From the NCBI GenBank assembly GCA_910576125.1, contig CAJTHM010000004.1, forward strand, positions 186,001-250,000: 64,000 bases of DNA, in the 5' to 3' direction. Below the pieces are notes generated by a model. It saw nothing but the letters and a program-made list of their open reading frames with translations, had not been told where the DNA came from and ran no database searches. The number at the start of each line of letters is the position of its first letter. Positions within the stretch are counted from its first letter, which is position 1. Position numbers and translations under genes: made by a program. This DNA is from Lachnospiraceae bacterium. Its GTDB lineage: Bacteria; Bacillota; Clostridia; Lachnospirales; Lachnospiraceae. Below, one piece after another: positions 1 through 7,188 of this stretch.

Positions 1-474
1 ATTGTAGTGGAGACCGCAGACGCGGAAATCAAGGCTTCTGGTATCGATTTGTACTACGAAGTGGGTACGATGATTGAGATTCCCAGAGCTGCCCTTACCG
101 CTGACGAGATTGCGGCAGAGGCTGATTTCTTCTGCTTCGGCACCAACGATTTGACCCAGATGACATTTGGCTTCTCCCGTGACGATGCAGGCAAGTTCCT
201 CACCGCTTACTATGATGCAAAGATTCTGGAGAACGATCCGTTCGCGAAGCTGGACCAGAACGGCGTAGGCAAGCTGATGGATATGTCCATCAAGCTGGGC
301 AAGCCCGTGAATCCCAAGATGCATGTGGGAATCTGCGGCGAGCATGGCGGAGATCCTTCTTCCGTGGAGTTCTGCCATAAGATTGGGCTGGATTATGTTT
401 CCTGCTCACCGTTCAGGGTACCTATTGCCCGGCTGGCGGCAGCGCAGGCGGCGATAAACAATGTAGGAAAGTAG
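1..474 (+). CDS. ppdK: Pyruvate, phosphate dikinase, C-terminal part (5' end outside window)
   Basis: This is the last ~157 residues of pyruvate, phosphate dikinase, which interconverts pyruvate, ATP and phosphate with PEP, AMP and pyrophosphate in the cytosol. The frame is open to the window edge, so the true start lies outside. The segment is the PEP/pyruvate-binding TIM-barrel end. Recognisable motifs are [28 protein letters not shown] and [17 protein letters not shown], followed by the [18 protein letters not shown] helix near the terminus; the catalytic Cys of this family lies in the GICGEHGG segment. The normal C-terminus appears intact. This is the only clear housekeeping gene in the window and marks the host side of the junction with mobile DNA. 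Confidence 0.95.
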   Translation: MVVETADAEIKASGIDLYYEVGTMIEIPRAALTADEIAAEADFFCFGTNDLTQMTFGFSRDDAGKFLTAYYDAKILENDPFAKLDQNGVGKLMDMSIKLGKPVNPKMHVGICGEHGGDPSSVEFCHKIGLDYVSCSPFRVPIARLAAAQAAINNVGK

Positions 475-485
475 ATTACAAATAT

Positions 486-602
486 ATGTACTTTACGGAA
501 TATCTGATAACCAGAGCTGATGTGAATGATTTTATGGCACATCGTCCGGAGTACACAAAGGCGAACCGCTTTGAGGATTTCGTTTGTAAAATCTATCTTT
601 GA
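486..602 (+). CDS. Small hypothetical ORF (38 aa)
   Basis: A 38-codon ORF starts 12 nt after the ppdK stop and ends just before a terminator hairpin. The product begins MYFTEYLITRADVNDF and ends FEDFVCKIYL; it has mixed polarity with no membrane segment. I do not recognise a family. There is no convincing ribosome binding site, so it may be the remnant of a longer gene truncated when mobile DNA arrived behind ppdK. It is listed because the composition looks protein-like and the frame stops immediately before a terminator. Confidence 0.35.
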   Translation: MYFTEYLITRADVNDFMAHRPEYTKANRFEDFVCKIYL

Positions 603-608
603 CGATTA

Positions 609-642
609 GGGGAAAATTCATTTAAGAGTTTTCCCCTTTTTT
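609..642 (+). terminator. Rho-independent terminator behind ppdK
   Basis: GGGGAAAA and TTTTCCCC form an 8-bp stem with a 12-nt loop followed by six T. It probably ends ppdK and the small ORF at 486. Confidence 0.8.
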
Positions 643-654
643 CGTGGTTTTTTC

Positions 655-693
655 AAAGGATTCTATCCCAAACAAAGGATAGAGTCCTTTTTA
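655..693 (+). terminator. Second hairpin terminator / leader hairpin
   Basis: AAAGGATTCTATCC pairs with GGATAGAGTCCTTT (one mismatch) and is followed by a T run. It lies between the ppdK terminator and the ribosome site of the gene at 730, so it insulates the mobile-element genes from host transcription. Confidence 0.7.
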
Positions 694-729
694 TATACAC
701 AAACAAAATAATCAAAGGAGGTTCACGGG

Positions 730-1248
730 ATGAACAACACAGCGTTAAGAGCAGAGGTGCGTAGCACCAACAACACACACATGGTTTTTGCAAACGAGGA
801 ACATGAGAAGTTTTATTATGAGAAATTGGAGCAGGCGAGGTATCAGGACTGCTATCACAAGGCTTTGATCTACATTCTCGGTATTTCAGAGGACACAAGG
901 AATCATTTCAGCCAGATCTACGATATGAAGTCCGGATTCATCAAGCCGGAGTGTCTGCATCAAGGCTGGCAGACAAGCGGCAGTGTCCGCGTGGTAAGGC
1001 TTGCCTTTAACCTTTACACAGACGGAACGCCGAGTGTTGACGATTATAAGCGCAAGGACGAGCAGATTGGCGAGTGCAGGGAGTATTCCGTAAGCGATAT
1101 TTTCTGCTGCGGCTACGCACTGTACTTCTGGCAGGGCATTAAACTCCGTTACCCGGAATACTGCCAAAAGCAGAGGTCTATTGAGGAAATCCTTGCAGAA
1201 ATGGAGAGGAAACGTGCTGAAAATTCGACTGATGGGAACGAAGAATGA
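730..1248 (+). CDS. DUF6075-like conjugative-element protein
   Basis: A 172-aa protein preceded by an AAAGGAGG ribosome site (715-722). The core HEKFYYEKLEQARYQDCYHK, the ISEDTRNHF segment, LHQGWQTSGSVRVVRLAFNL, SVSDIFCCGYALYFWQGIK and LRYPEYC match segment by segment the 134-aa protein at 37076-37480 (CYHRAFFYVMG, GWQTSGTVKVCHLAFNLW, YSTPEELFCCEFAPYFMEGI). The two are paralogues of the family usually called DUF6075, common in Tn1549-like elements. The function is unknown. The conserved cysteines and aromatic residues suggest a small folded cytosolic protein. It overlaps the next gene by 35 nt, indicating an operon with the DUF3970-like gene and parA. Confidence 0.7.
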   Translation: MNNTALRAEVRSTNNTHMVFANEEHEKFYYEKLEQARYQDCYHKALIYILGISEDTRNHFSQIYDMKSGFIKPECLHQGWQTSGSVRVVRLAFNLYTDGTPSVDDYKRKDEQIGECREYSVSDIFCCGYALYFWQGIKLRYPEYCQKQRSIEEILAEMERKRAENSTDGNEE

Positions 1249-1396
1249 TATTAAGTGGTTCGAGAAGCTCCTGCAAAGACAGCCCAAAGTGGCTGTGACG
1301 GAAGTTTCCGAGCTGTACCGGAACAAGGGTACAAACAGGTATTACCGGGCTTATGTGGAAGTGCAGAAAGCCAACATCAAAGAAAAATCTGACTAA
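1214..1396 (+). CDS. DUF3970-like small protein
   Basis: A 60-aa protein. I chose the GTG at 1214 rather than the ATG at 1181 because a GGAGAGG site lies just upstream and the product then begins MLKIRLMGTKNDIKWFEKLL, the usual N-terminus of this family. It ends with ELYRNKGTNRYYRAYVEV. The family occurs next to parA/soj genes in Firmicutes conjugative elements, and its role is unknown. The gene starts inside the 3' end of the DUF6075-like gene and is followed 16 nt later by the truncated parA, so all three were once co-transcribed. Confidence 0.6.
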   Translation: MLKIRLMGTKNDIKWFEKLLQRQPKVAVTEVSELYRNKGTNRYYRAYVEVQKANIKEKSD

Positions 1397-1412
1397 ACGG
1401 AGGAATAAAACC

Positions 1413-1469
1413 ATGTGTAAAGTGATAGCAATAGCAAACCAGAAAGGCGGTGTCGGTTATGAAAAGTAA
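1413..1469 (+). pseudogene. ParA/Soj ATPase, truncated inside the P-loop
   Basis: The ATG at 1413 has a CGGAGGAAT ribosome site and encodes MCKVIAIANQKGGVG, the diagnostic ParA start. The reading then leaves the family exactly where KTTT of the deviant Walker A box should follow and stops after three foreign codons. The point of divergence coincides with the start of the recombinase-element remnant. The intact paralogue at 5260 has MSNCKVIALTNQKGGVGKTTT, so this is a second, destroyed copy of the same type of gene. Confidence 0.85.
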
Positions 1470-1473
1470 GTTA

Positions 1474-1540
1474 TTATGCAAAGTTGAGCCTACACTTTTG
1501 CTGATTTTATAGGGTATAGGCTCTTTTGAACTTTGCATAA
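1474..1540. repeat. Terminal inverted repeat pair, left recombinase remnant
   Basis: TTATGCAAAGTT at 1474-1485 and its complement AACTTTGCATAA at 1529-1540 are perfect. An inner pair GAGCCTA (1486-1492) and TAGGCTC (1517-1523) extends the arms. Such paired sites at an element end are expected binding sites for its recombinase. Confidence 0.7.
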
Positions 1541-1554
1541 TCAGGGGTAAACCC

Positions 1555-1793
1555 TTACAAAGATTTCAACCAATCAAGAAGGTCTTTATCCTTTTTCCAC
1601 GCTGGCAGTTCGTCAGATGATGGACTGTCGTAAGCTTCCATCAATGCTTTTCTCTTCATTTTTTCGTCTGCCCGTGCATAGATTTCGGTTGTTGAAATAT
1701 CAGAGTGTCCCAGTAGATTTCTGATATAAACAAGATTGACTCCGGACTGAAGCAGATGCATTGCTTTGCTATGCCTCAAATGGGGAGCTCCCC
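1555..1793 (-). pseudogene. Tyrosine recombinase, C-terminal fragment (left)
   Basis: On the minus strand this encodes [18 protein letters not shown], then [20 protein letters not shown] and a charged tail ending in DWLKSL. It contains the HxxR box of the catalytic site (HLRHS), the GHS histidine and the nucleophile tyrosine in TEIYARAD, so it is the last ~80 residues of a phage-integrase-family enzyme. The N-terminal domain and the first catalytic arginine are missing. Upstream codons belong to the other fragment read backwards through the palindrome. Confidence 0.85.
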
Positions 1794-1805
1794 ATTTGAG
1801 GCATA
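1770..1805. repeat. 36-bp perfect palindrome at the recombinase fusion point
   Basis: Positions 1770-1805 equal their own reverse complement with no spacer, centred on GAGCTC (1785-1790). The arms encode the same amino acids, APHLRH, on both strands: each recombinase fragment uses its own strand of the palindrome as the start of its conserved box. Confidence 0.95.
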
Positions 1806-2029
1806 CCCGTGCCATGCACCTGTACCAGCACGGGATGGACCTGACACTGATCTCCCAATGGCTTGGGCATGCCAGCCTTGAGACCACTCTGGTCTATGCC
1901 CATGCCGACACGGAGGCAAAGCGTAAAGCGATAGAAAAAGCCATGGGTTCTGGGACAGGGGCTCCAGAAGATTCTTCAAGCTATACCATAGACGATGAGG
2001 ATCTCCTAAAGCAACTCTATGGCTTGTAA
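1788..2029 (+). pseudogene. Tyrosine recombinase, C-terminal fragment (right)
   Basis: On the plus strand this encodes [20 protein letters not shown], then [20 protein letters not shown], and ends DEDLLKQLYGL. It has the HxxR motif, GHA histidine and VYAHAD tyrosine of the catalytic domain. It is clearly a different protein from the left fragment ([19 protein letters not shown] against [19 protein letters not shown]), so the palindrome joins two divergent genes and not two copies of one. The N-terminal part is absent. Confidence 0.85.
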
Positions 2030-2038
2030 GCTCTTGTA

Positions 2039-2186
2039 GGTTATACCGAATTCCTGTATCGGGGCGGCATTTTTTGTTTTCTACTGTATAAGATCCAGTA
2101 AAAAGTTATACCGAAAATCTCCGCAAGAAGCCATGCTTTATCAGCTTTCCATGGAGATTTCGGTATAATAGAAGTTTCGGTATAAC
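2039..2186. repeat. Nested inverted repeats, right recombinase remnant
   Basis: The outer pair is GGTTATACCGAA (2039-2050) and TTCGGTATAACC (2175-2186). The inner pair is TTATACCGAAAATCTCC (2106-2122) and GGAGATTTCGGTATAA (2153-2168), with one base missing. The four TTATACCGAA-type sites are expected recombinase binding sites at the element end. Confidence 0.7.
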
Positions 2187-2744
2187 CACTACTACCAGTG
2201 CCTATAAATGAGGGTTGAAAGTTGCCAGTATTGGTGGTATGCTTGACTCATGACAAATCGAAATTGTGCGCCCAGACGAAGGGCGGGTAGTCTGGCAGGT
2301 GAGAAGCCTGTCTGCGAAGGTTTAACCAACCAGCAGTAGCGAGTCTTGGGTGGGGTGCAGTAATGTAGCCTGCTAAGCGTAGACAGCGAGAAAACAGGGA
2401 AAGTGATTGAGCCTCGAAATTTTGACATTTGGAGGGCTGACGCTCTAATTTCGGCGGAAAGCAACACAGGCGGCATTGCTATGGTGAGATGCAGTCTGCT
2501 TCTGCGGGGTCAAAGAGCTTTTCATGTTTTACATTGTGACTACCCAGTCAACTGGGGAGAGCCTGATGTCTCTTGTTTTCAAGTATGGCGGACAACGCTG
2601 AAACGGAGGATGTCAAACAGATGTCAGGCAGTCGGATAGCTTCATAGTACCGAAGAAGCCGGGTAATTCCGGTGGAGGGAAGGGGGCTACATAATAACGG
2701 TCTCTCTGAGGGCACATCAGCCGTACTCAGGGACGGAGATACTG

Positions 2745-4043
2745 ATGGAAACGAAATTGGAGAGAATAGCAGACAAACCGGCCCATGAGCCGAAACCGGA
2801 ATTCACATCTTTGTACCATCTGATAAATAAAGAACTGTTAATGCAATGCCACAGGGAACTGGACGGCAGCAAGGCAGTGGGGATTGATGAAGTGACAAAG
2901 AAGGAATACGGAGAGAACCTGGAACAGAACATCAAGGGGCTTGTAGAAAGGCTGAAAAGGAAGTCATATAAGCCACAGCCATCGCTGCGGGTATATATTC
3001 CGAAAAGCAATGGGAAACTGCGTCCGCTGGGGATTGCAAGTTACGAGGACAAAATAGTCCAGCTGGCTTTGAAGAAGATACTTGAAGCAATTTACGAGCC
3101 GAGATTTCTAAACTGTATGTAGGGATTCAGACCAGACAGGGGATGCCATGGGGCAGTGAAGGAACTGTATAAGAGGCTGAACTTCACGAAGATATGCTAC
3201 ATCGTGGATGCAGACATTAAAGGCTTCTTTGACCATATGAAGCACGACTGGATAATGAAATTCCTGAATCTATACATCAAAGACCCGAACATCCTCTGGC
3301 TGGTGAACAAATACCTGAAAGCCGGGGTGATGGATGAGGGAAAGCTGGTTGAAAACGGAGAAGGTTCAGCACAGGGAAACATCATCAGCCCAATCCTTGC
3401 GAACATCTATATGCACAATGTTCTTACACTATGGTACAAGTTTGTAATAGCCAAAGAGAGCAAGGGCGAGAATTTCCTGATTGTCTATGCAGATGACTTC
3501 ATTGCGGGATTCCAGTACGAATGGGAAGCGGAGAAATATTACAAGCTTCTTAAGGAACGAATGGAAAAGTTCGGACTGGAACTGGAGGAAAGCAAGAGCA
3601 GGATGCCGGAAAGCGGAGGATATCTGGCAAAATCGAAGCAGAAACGCGGAGAATCAACAAGGCTGGAAACTTTCGATTTCCTTGGATTTACATTTTATTG
3701 CGGAAGGACAAGGAAAGGAACAGCATGGATAATGCCGAAAACGAGCAGTAAGAAATTCCGGCAGAAACTGAAGGACATAAAAGTCTGGATGTACGCTAAT
3801 CGAGACCAGAAACTAAAGAAGCTGATGGGAATGCTCAATCTGAAATTGACAGGGCACTACAGGTATTATGGTGTCAGTTTCAACGGCAGGATGATAAGCA
3901 ATTTCAAACAACAAGTGCGAGAAATGCTATTTAAAGTCCTAAACCGTAGAAGCAACAGAAAGAGCTACACACGGGAAGGGTTTATAGAAATGCTGAAATA
4001 TTATCCGCTGGCAATGCCGAAGATATATTTCAGTCTGTTCTGA
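2745..4043 (+). pseudogene. ltrA: Group II intron reverse transcriptase/maturase with in-frame amber stop
   Basis: The first 125 codons (METKLERIADKPAHEPKPEF and onward, with SNGKLRPLGI) end at a TAG at 3120-3122. The same frame then continues without interruption as GFRPDRGCHGAVKELY to 4043. Reverse-transcriptase motifs follow: DADIKGFFDH, EGSAQGNIISPILANIYMH and the catalytic YADDF (near 3487). After the fingers-palm come DFLGFTF, a maturase/X domain (LNLKLTGHYRYYGV) and a short tail. No HNH endonuclease domain is present. Expected residue at the stop is Tyr, so a single TAT/TAC to TAG change explains it. The protein is probably not made at full length unless the amber codon is suppressed. 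Confidence 0.9.
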
Positions 4044-4064
4044 AACTGTGAATGTTGTTATGAG

Positions 4065-4097
4065 GAGCCGTATGCGGAAAAGCCGCACGTACGGATC
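4065..4097 (+). ncRNA. Group II intron domain V
   Basis: GAGCCGTATGCGG, a GAAA-type tetraloop and the complementary CCGCACGTACGGATC form the compact catalytic hairpin characteristic of domain V, shortly before the 3' splice site. Its integrity suggests the ribozyme could still fold. Confidence 0.85.
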
Positions 4098-4151
4098 TGT
4101 GAGGGGCTGGCATCGTGAGGTGCCTGTCTACTCGACTGAAAGGAAAAATTG

Positions 4152-4760
4152 ATGAAAACTATTTTTATACACGGTTCGGGCCATAAGTCAACAAGTTGGA
4201 ATGAAACAATTTCATATATGGAAGACAATAGAGATATCTTGTGTCCAGACTTATCTGCAATTCTTAATGGCAAGGAAACTTGTTATAAAAATTTATATTC
4301 TTCATTCAAAGAATATTGTAATAATAATGACGGACAAATAAACTTGTGCGGCATTTCGTTAGGGGGAATATTAGCATTACATTACACATTGGATTTCCCC
4401 GATAAAGTGAAATCACTTGTTTTGATTGGTACTCCCCATAAAATTCCCAGGGTAATATTTGGCATTCAAAATATCATTTTTAGACTTTTACCCAGATCAA
4501 TGTTTGAAAATATGGCGTTTAATAAAAAAGACACTTTCATTTTGGGAAACTCCATGAGAGCATTGGATTTCAGTGACAGCATTAACAGTATAAAATGTCC
4601 TACTCTTTTGATTTGCGGGAAAAAAGATAGCGCCAACATTAAATCTGCGTATTATTTCCACCAAAATATTCAAAATGCAAAATTAGAAATCATCGAAAAC
4701 ACCGGACACGTTGTAAATGAAGAAAATCCTCTACTTTTAGCCCAAAAATCAAGTAAATGA
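4152..4760 (+). CDS. Alpha/beta hydrolase
   Basis: A 202-aa cytosolic hydrolase. The ATG at 4152 has AGGAAA just upstream (the TTG at 4149 is also possible). The visible triad is the nucleophile Ser in CGISLGG, the acid Asp in ICGKKDSAN and His in NTGHVVNEENP, with the oxyanion segment FIHGSGHKSTSW near the N-terminus. The lid is short (PHKIPRVIFGIQNIIFRLLP). The substrate cannot be read from the sequence. The C-terminus stops abruptly after NPLLLAQKSSK where relatives have a further helix, so a late frameshift is possible. The gene is markedly AT-richer than the neighbouring conjugative genes, consistent with separately acquired cargo. Confidence 0.8.
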   Translation: MKTIFIHGSGHKSTSWNETISYMEDNRDILCPDLSAILNGKETCYKNLYSSFKEYCNNNDGQINLCGISLGGILALHYTLDFPDKVKSLVLIGTPHKIPRVIFGIQNIIFRLLPRSMFENMAFNKKDTFILGNSMRALDFSDSINSIKCPTLLICGKKDSANIKSAYYFHQNIQNAKLEIIENTGHVVNEENPLLLAQKSSK

Positions 4761-4889
4761 GTAACTATCCCCGCAAAACAAAGCATTTCCCCGCATTTCT
4801 TGAGGATTGCAACCCCTATTTACTACTTATTTACTACTGGGGAATGAGCCTTGATACGGTAAAATACCAAGAAATGCAAAGTTACAGCT

Positions 4890-4918
4890 TTGACCGAACT
4901 TCCCTTTAACGGTATAAT
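4890..4918 (+). promoter_or_regulatory. Sigma-A type promoter for the parAB region
   Basis: TTGACC, a 17-bp spacer and TATAAT. It lies 26 nt before the ATG at 4945 and is the only near-consensus promoter seen at the left end of the main element. Confidence 0.75.
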
Positions 4919-4944
4919 GAAGCCAAGAAAGGACGGTGGACGGC

Positions 4945-5124
4945 ATGAGGGAAAAGACAACTCATCTATATGTAGACAGCAGGGAGAAATCATTACTTTT
5001 ACATAGCCTTGTGGAGCTGAAAAACCAGCTCATACAGCAGGGCAGATACGGGGACTGCGTTGACGAGCTTATCTTCAAGGTAGCCAATGCCCCGATAAAG
5101 AAAGTGAAAATCGAATATGTCTAA
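4945..5124 (+). CDS. Small conserved ICE protein
   Basis: A 59-aa protein, MREKTTHLYVDSREKSLLLH to IKKVKIEYV. The ATG at 4945 is preferred over the GTG at 4936, which lies too close to the AAGGA ribosome site. It is a paralogue of the 67-aa protein at 29263 (HIALDRYDKNIVLNALNTLR, VDELIETVATAKSKKVKV). Both have a central helix with L-N-Q spacing followed by a basic KKVK segment. The function is unknown. It is the first gene after the strong promoter at 4890 and is followed by a terminator. Confidence 0.6.
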   Translation: MREKTTHLYVDSREKSLLLHSLVELKNQLIQQGRYGDCVDELIFKVANAPIKKVKIEYV

Positions 5125-5138
5125 GGCACATCACCATG

Positions 5139-5181
5139 AAGCCGCTTATTCTTATGGATTTTAAGAGTAAGCGGCTTTTTT
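5139..5181 (+). terminator. Intrinsic terminator
   Basis: AAGCCGCTTATTCTTA pairs with TAAGAGTAAGCGGCTT and is followed by a T run. It ends the short transcript from the promoter at 4890, although readthrough into parA is possible. Confidence 0.8.
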
Positions 5182-5259
5182 GCGTCCTGCGTCCTCTGGT
5201 ACAGTTACATAGCCGCCTTGACAAAGCGGCTAAATCTATGCGAAAGGAGGACGCACCCT

Positions 5260-6087
5260 ATGTCAAATTGCAAAGTAATCGCTTTAACCAACCAGAAAGG
5301 CGGTGTCGGCAAGACCACAACGGCGGTGAATCTGGGCGTAACTCTGGCACAGCAGGGAAAGAAAGTCCTGCTCATTGATGCCGATGCACAGGCGAACCTA
5401 ACCATGTCCCTCGGCTACCACAGACCAGACGATTTACAGGTCACTCTCTCCACCATCATGCAGGACATCATAGACGATAAATCCGTTGATGTCGCCCAAG
5501 GCATCCTGCACCACAATGAGGGCGTTGACCTGCTCCCGTCCAACATCGAGCTGTCGGGCTTGGAAGTAAGGCTGATTAACGCCATAAGCCGTGAAAGTGT
5601 GCTGAAAACCTGCATAAGCGAGGTCAGGAAGAACTATGACTATGTACTCGTGGACTGTATGCCGAGCCTTGGTATGCTCACCATCAACGCACTGGCGGCG
5701 GCTGACAGCGTGGTTATCCCCACACAGCCCCACTATCTTTCTGCCAAAGGCTTAGAGCTGTTGCTTCGCTCCGTGTCGAAAGTCAGACGGCAAATCAATC
5801 CCCCTCTGCGGATTGACGGCATCCTTATGACGATGGTAATGCCCCGCACGAACATCTCCAAGGAAATCACCGCCACGGTGAGGAATGTCTATGGGCAGAA
5901 AATCAAGGTATTCGATACCCAGATACCCCATTCCATCCGTGCTGTGGAAGCCACCGCAGAGGGGAAAAGCATTTTTGCCTATGACAAAGGCGGCAAGGTA
6001 GCCGCAGCTTATGAGCAGTTCGGAAAGGAGGTGGCAGAGCTTGGCGAGAAGCAGAGAAAGCAAAATCGAGCTGACCGCATACGATGA
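5260..6087 (+). CDS. parA: ParA-family partition ATPase
   Basis: A 275-aa cytosolic ATPase with its partner ParB downstream. The ATG at 5260 follows GAAAGGAGG; the longer frame from 5218 lacks a ribosome site. It has a deviant Walker A (KGGVGKTTTAVNLG), Walker A' (LLIDADAQANLT), Walker B (YVLVDCMPSLGMLTINAL) and the conserved PTQPHYLSAKGLELL segment, which is typical of Soj/ParA proteins of ICEs and plasmids. Such proteins help maintain the excised circular form by segregation. The stop overlaps the start of parB, so the two are translationally coupled. Confidence 0.95.
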   Translation: MSNCKVIALTNQKGGVGKTTTAVNLGVTLAQQGKKVLLIDADAQANLTMSLGYHRPDDLQVTLSTIMQDIIDDKSVDVAQGILHHNEGVDLLPSNIELSGLEVRLINAISRESVLKTCISEVRKNYDYVLVDCMPSLGMLTINALAAADSVVIPTQPHYLSAKGLELLLRSVSKVRRQINPPLRIDGILMTMVMPRTNISKEITATVRNVYGQKIKVFDTQIPHSIRAVEATAEGKSIFAYDKGGKVAAAYEQFGKEVAELGEKQRKQNRADRIR

Positions 6088-6988
6088 CCTATTTGAGACA
6101 GACCAGAGCCGTGAAGAAGCTAACCTAAGCAAGATACGGGACATTCCCCTTGCGGAGATTGACGAGTTCCCAGACCACCCGTTCAAGGTCTTAATGGACG
6201 AGGACATGGAGCAGCTTGTTGACAGCATCAAGCGAAGCGGCGTGATGACGCCTGCCACCGTCCGCATGAAAGAGGACGGGCGTTATGAGCTTATCAGCGG
6301 TCATAGACGGAAAAAGGCTTGCGAGCTTGCAGGGCTTGAAACGCTCAAATGCGAGGTTAAGGAGCTGACCCGTGACGAGGCGATTATCGTCATGGTGGAG
6401 AGCAATCTCCAGAGAACCACCATCCTGCCGAGCGAGAAAGCCTTTGCGTACAAGATGCGGCTTGAAGCCATGAAGCGACAGGCAGGCAGACCCACGAAAG
6501 ATAATTATTCCCCAGTGGGAAATAATTCTGATTTTGCCACTTCAAGTGATGAACTTGCCGAAAAGGTAGGAGAAAGCAAAAACCAGATTTTCCGCTATAT
6601 CCGCCTAACCGAGCTTGTCCCCGAAATCCTGCAAATGGTAGACGAACGCCAGATTGCTTTCCGCCCTGCGGTGGAATTATCCTATCTCACCGAGGGACAG
6701 CAGTACACCCTGCTTGAAGCGATGGAGTACAACGATGCCACGCCCTCTCTTGCACAGGCTATCAAGATGAAAAAGTTCATGCAGGACGGCAAGCTCACCA
6801 ACGAGGTTATCCAGAGCATCATGCAGGAGGAAAAGCCCAACCAGAAAGAAAAGCCCGCTTTCAAGGACGAGAGGATAACCAAGCTCATCCCCAAGTCCAT
6901 CCCCAGAGGGCAGGAAACGGACTTCGTTGTCAAGGCGTTGGAGTTCTACAACCGCCACTTGCAGCGGAGCAAAGACAGGGAAAGGTAG
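6041..6988 (+). CDS. parB: ParB-family partition protein
   Basis: A 315-aa DNA-binding partner of ParA. I place the start at TTG 6041 because AAAGGAGGTG (6024-6033) is correctly spaced from it and the product then begins MARSRESKIEL. The N-terminal ParB nuclease-fold region shows IPLAEIDEFPDHPFKVL, ELISGHRRKKACELAGL and VESNLQRTTILPSEKAFAYK (the box that binds CTP in ParB relatives). The KorB-like helix-turn-helix follows (ELAEKVGESKNQIFRYIRLT). It overlaps parA by 47 nt in another frame. No parS site was identified by eye. Confidence 0.93.
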   Translation: MARSRESKIELTAYDDLFETDQSREEANLSKIRDIPLAEIDEFPDHPFKVLMDEDMEQLVDSIKRSGVMTPATVRMKEDGRYELISGHRRKKACELAGLETLKCEVKELTRDEAIIVMVESNLQRTTILPSEKAFAYKMRLEAMKRQAGRPTKDNYSPVGNNSDFATSSDELAEKVGESKNQIFRYIRLTELVPEILQMVDERQIAFRPAVELSYLTEGQQYTLLEAMEYNDATPSLAQAIKMKKFMQDGKLTNEVIQSIMQEEKPNQKEKPAFKDERITKLIPKSIPRGQETDFVVKALEFYNRHLQRSKDRER

Positions 6989-7120
6989 GATAATCCGCAC
7001 ACCGAGGGTGAAGTCTGCCCTTTTGCGGCATGGGTGGATAGCCACATTTCCGCTTTCCCCCTCTCCACACCTCTCCCCCTTGATACTGCCAAGACTATCC
7101 GAGAAAAAGAGATTTATGTA

Positions 7121-7146
7121 AGCTGTCCAGTCGGGCAGCTTTTTTC
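7121..7146 (+). terminator. Intrinsic terminator after parB
   Basis: AGCTGTCC pairs with GGGCAGCT (one G-T pair) across a 4-nt loop, followed by six T. It separates parAB from the adhesin gene. Confidence 0.8.
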
Positions 7147-7188
7147 GGTCAGTCGGGCAAACAACAATCCAGATTACAGGAGGTAACT

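Larger units (their letters stand above)
1470..2190. mobile_element. Fused remnants of two tyrosine-recombinase elements
   Basis: This segment consists of the outer ends of two related elements facing away from one another. Each has an outer pair of inverted repeats and the C-terminal third of a tyrosine recombinase. The recombinases resemble those of insertion elements that carry several adjacent integrase genes (recombinase-in-trio type); that assignment is inference. The left half has TTATGCAAAGTT repeats and a minus-strand gene. The right half has TTATACCGAA repeats and a plus-strand gene. The two meet in a perfect palindrome at 1770-1805. It interrupts parA. Confidence 0.65.
2266..4137 (+). 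mobile_element. Group II intron
   Basis: The 5' end GTGCGCCCAGACGAAGGGCG at 2266 is the canonical group II intron start. About 480 nt of structured, non-coding sequence precede an intron-encoded reverse transcriptase (2745-4043). Domain V lies at 4065-4097 and domain VI follows. The 3' boundary is placed after CTACTCGAC by analogy with related introns, so it is uncertain by a few bases. The 3' exon begins a few bases before the ribosome site of the hydrolase gene at 4152, so the intron sits in that gene's leader. Confidence 0.9.

Noticed and set aside
653..1326. Minus-strand frames over the DUF6075-like gene
   Set aside because: Products are low-complexity antisense of the coding strand; no ribosome sites or family motifs.
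3481..3732. Second frame in the intron reverse transcriptase
   Set aside because: It overlaps the YADDF core in another frame and has no family features.
5136..5378. 80-aa plus-strand frame before parA
   Set aside because: It runs through a terminator hairpin and overlaps parA in the wrong frame.
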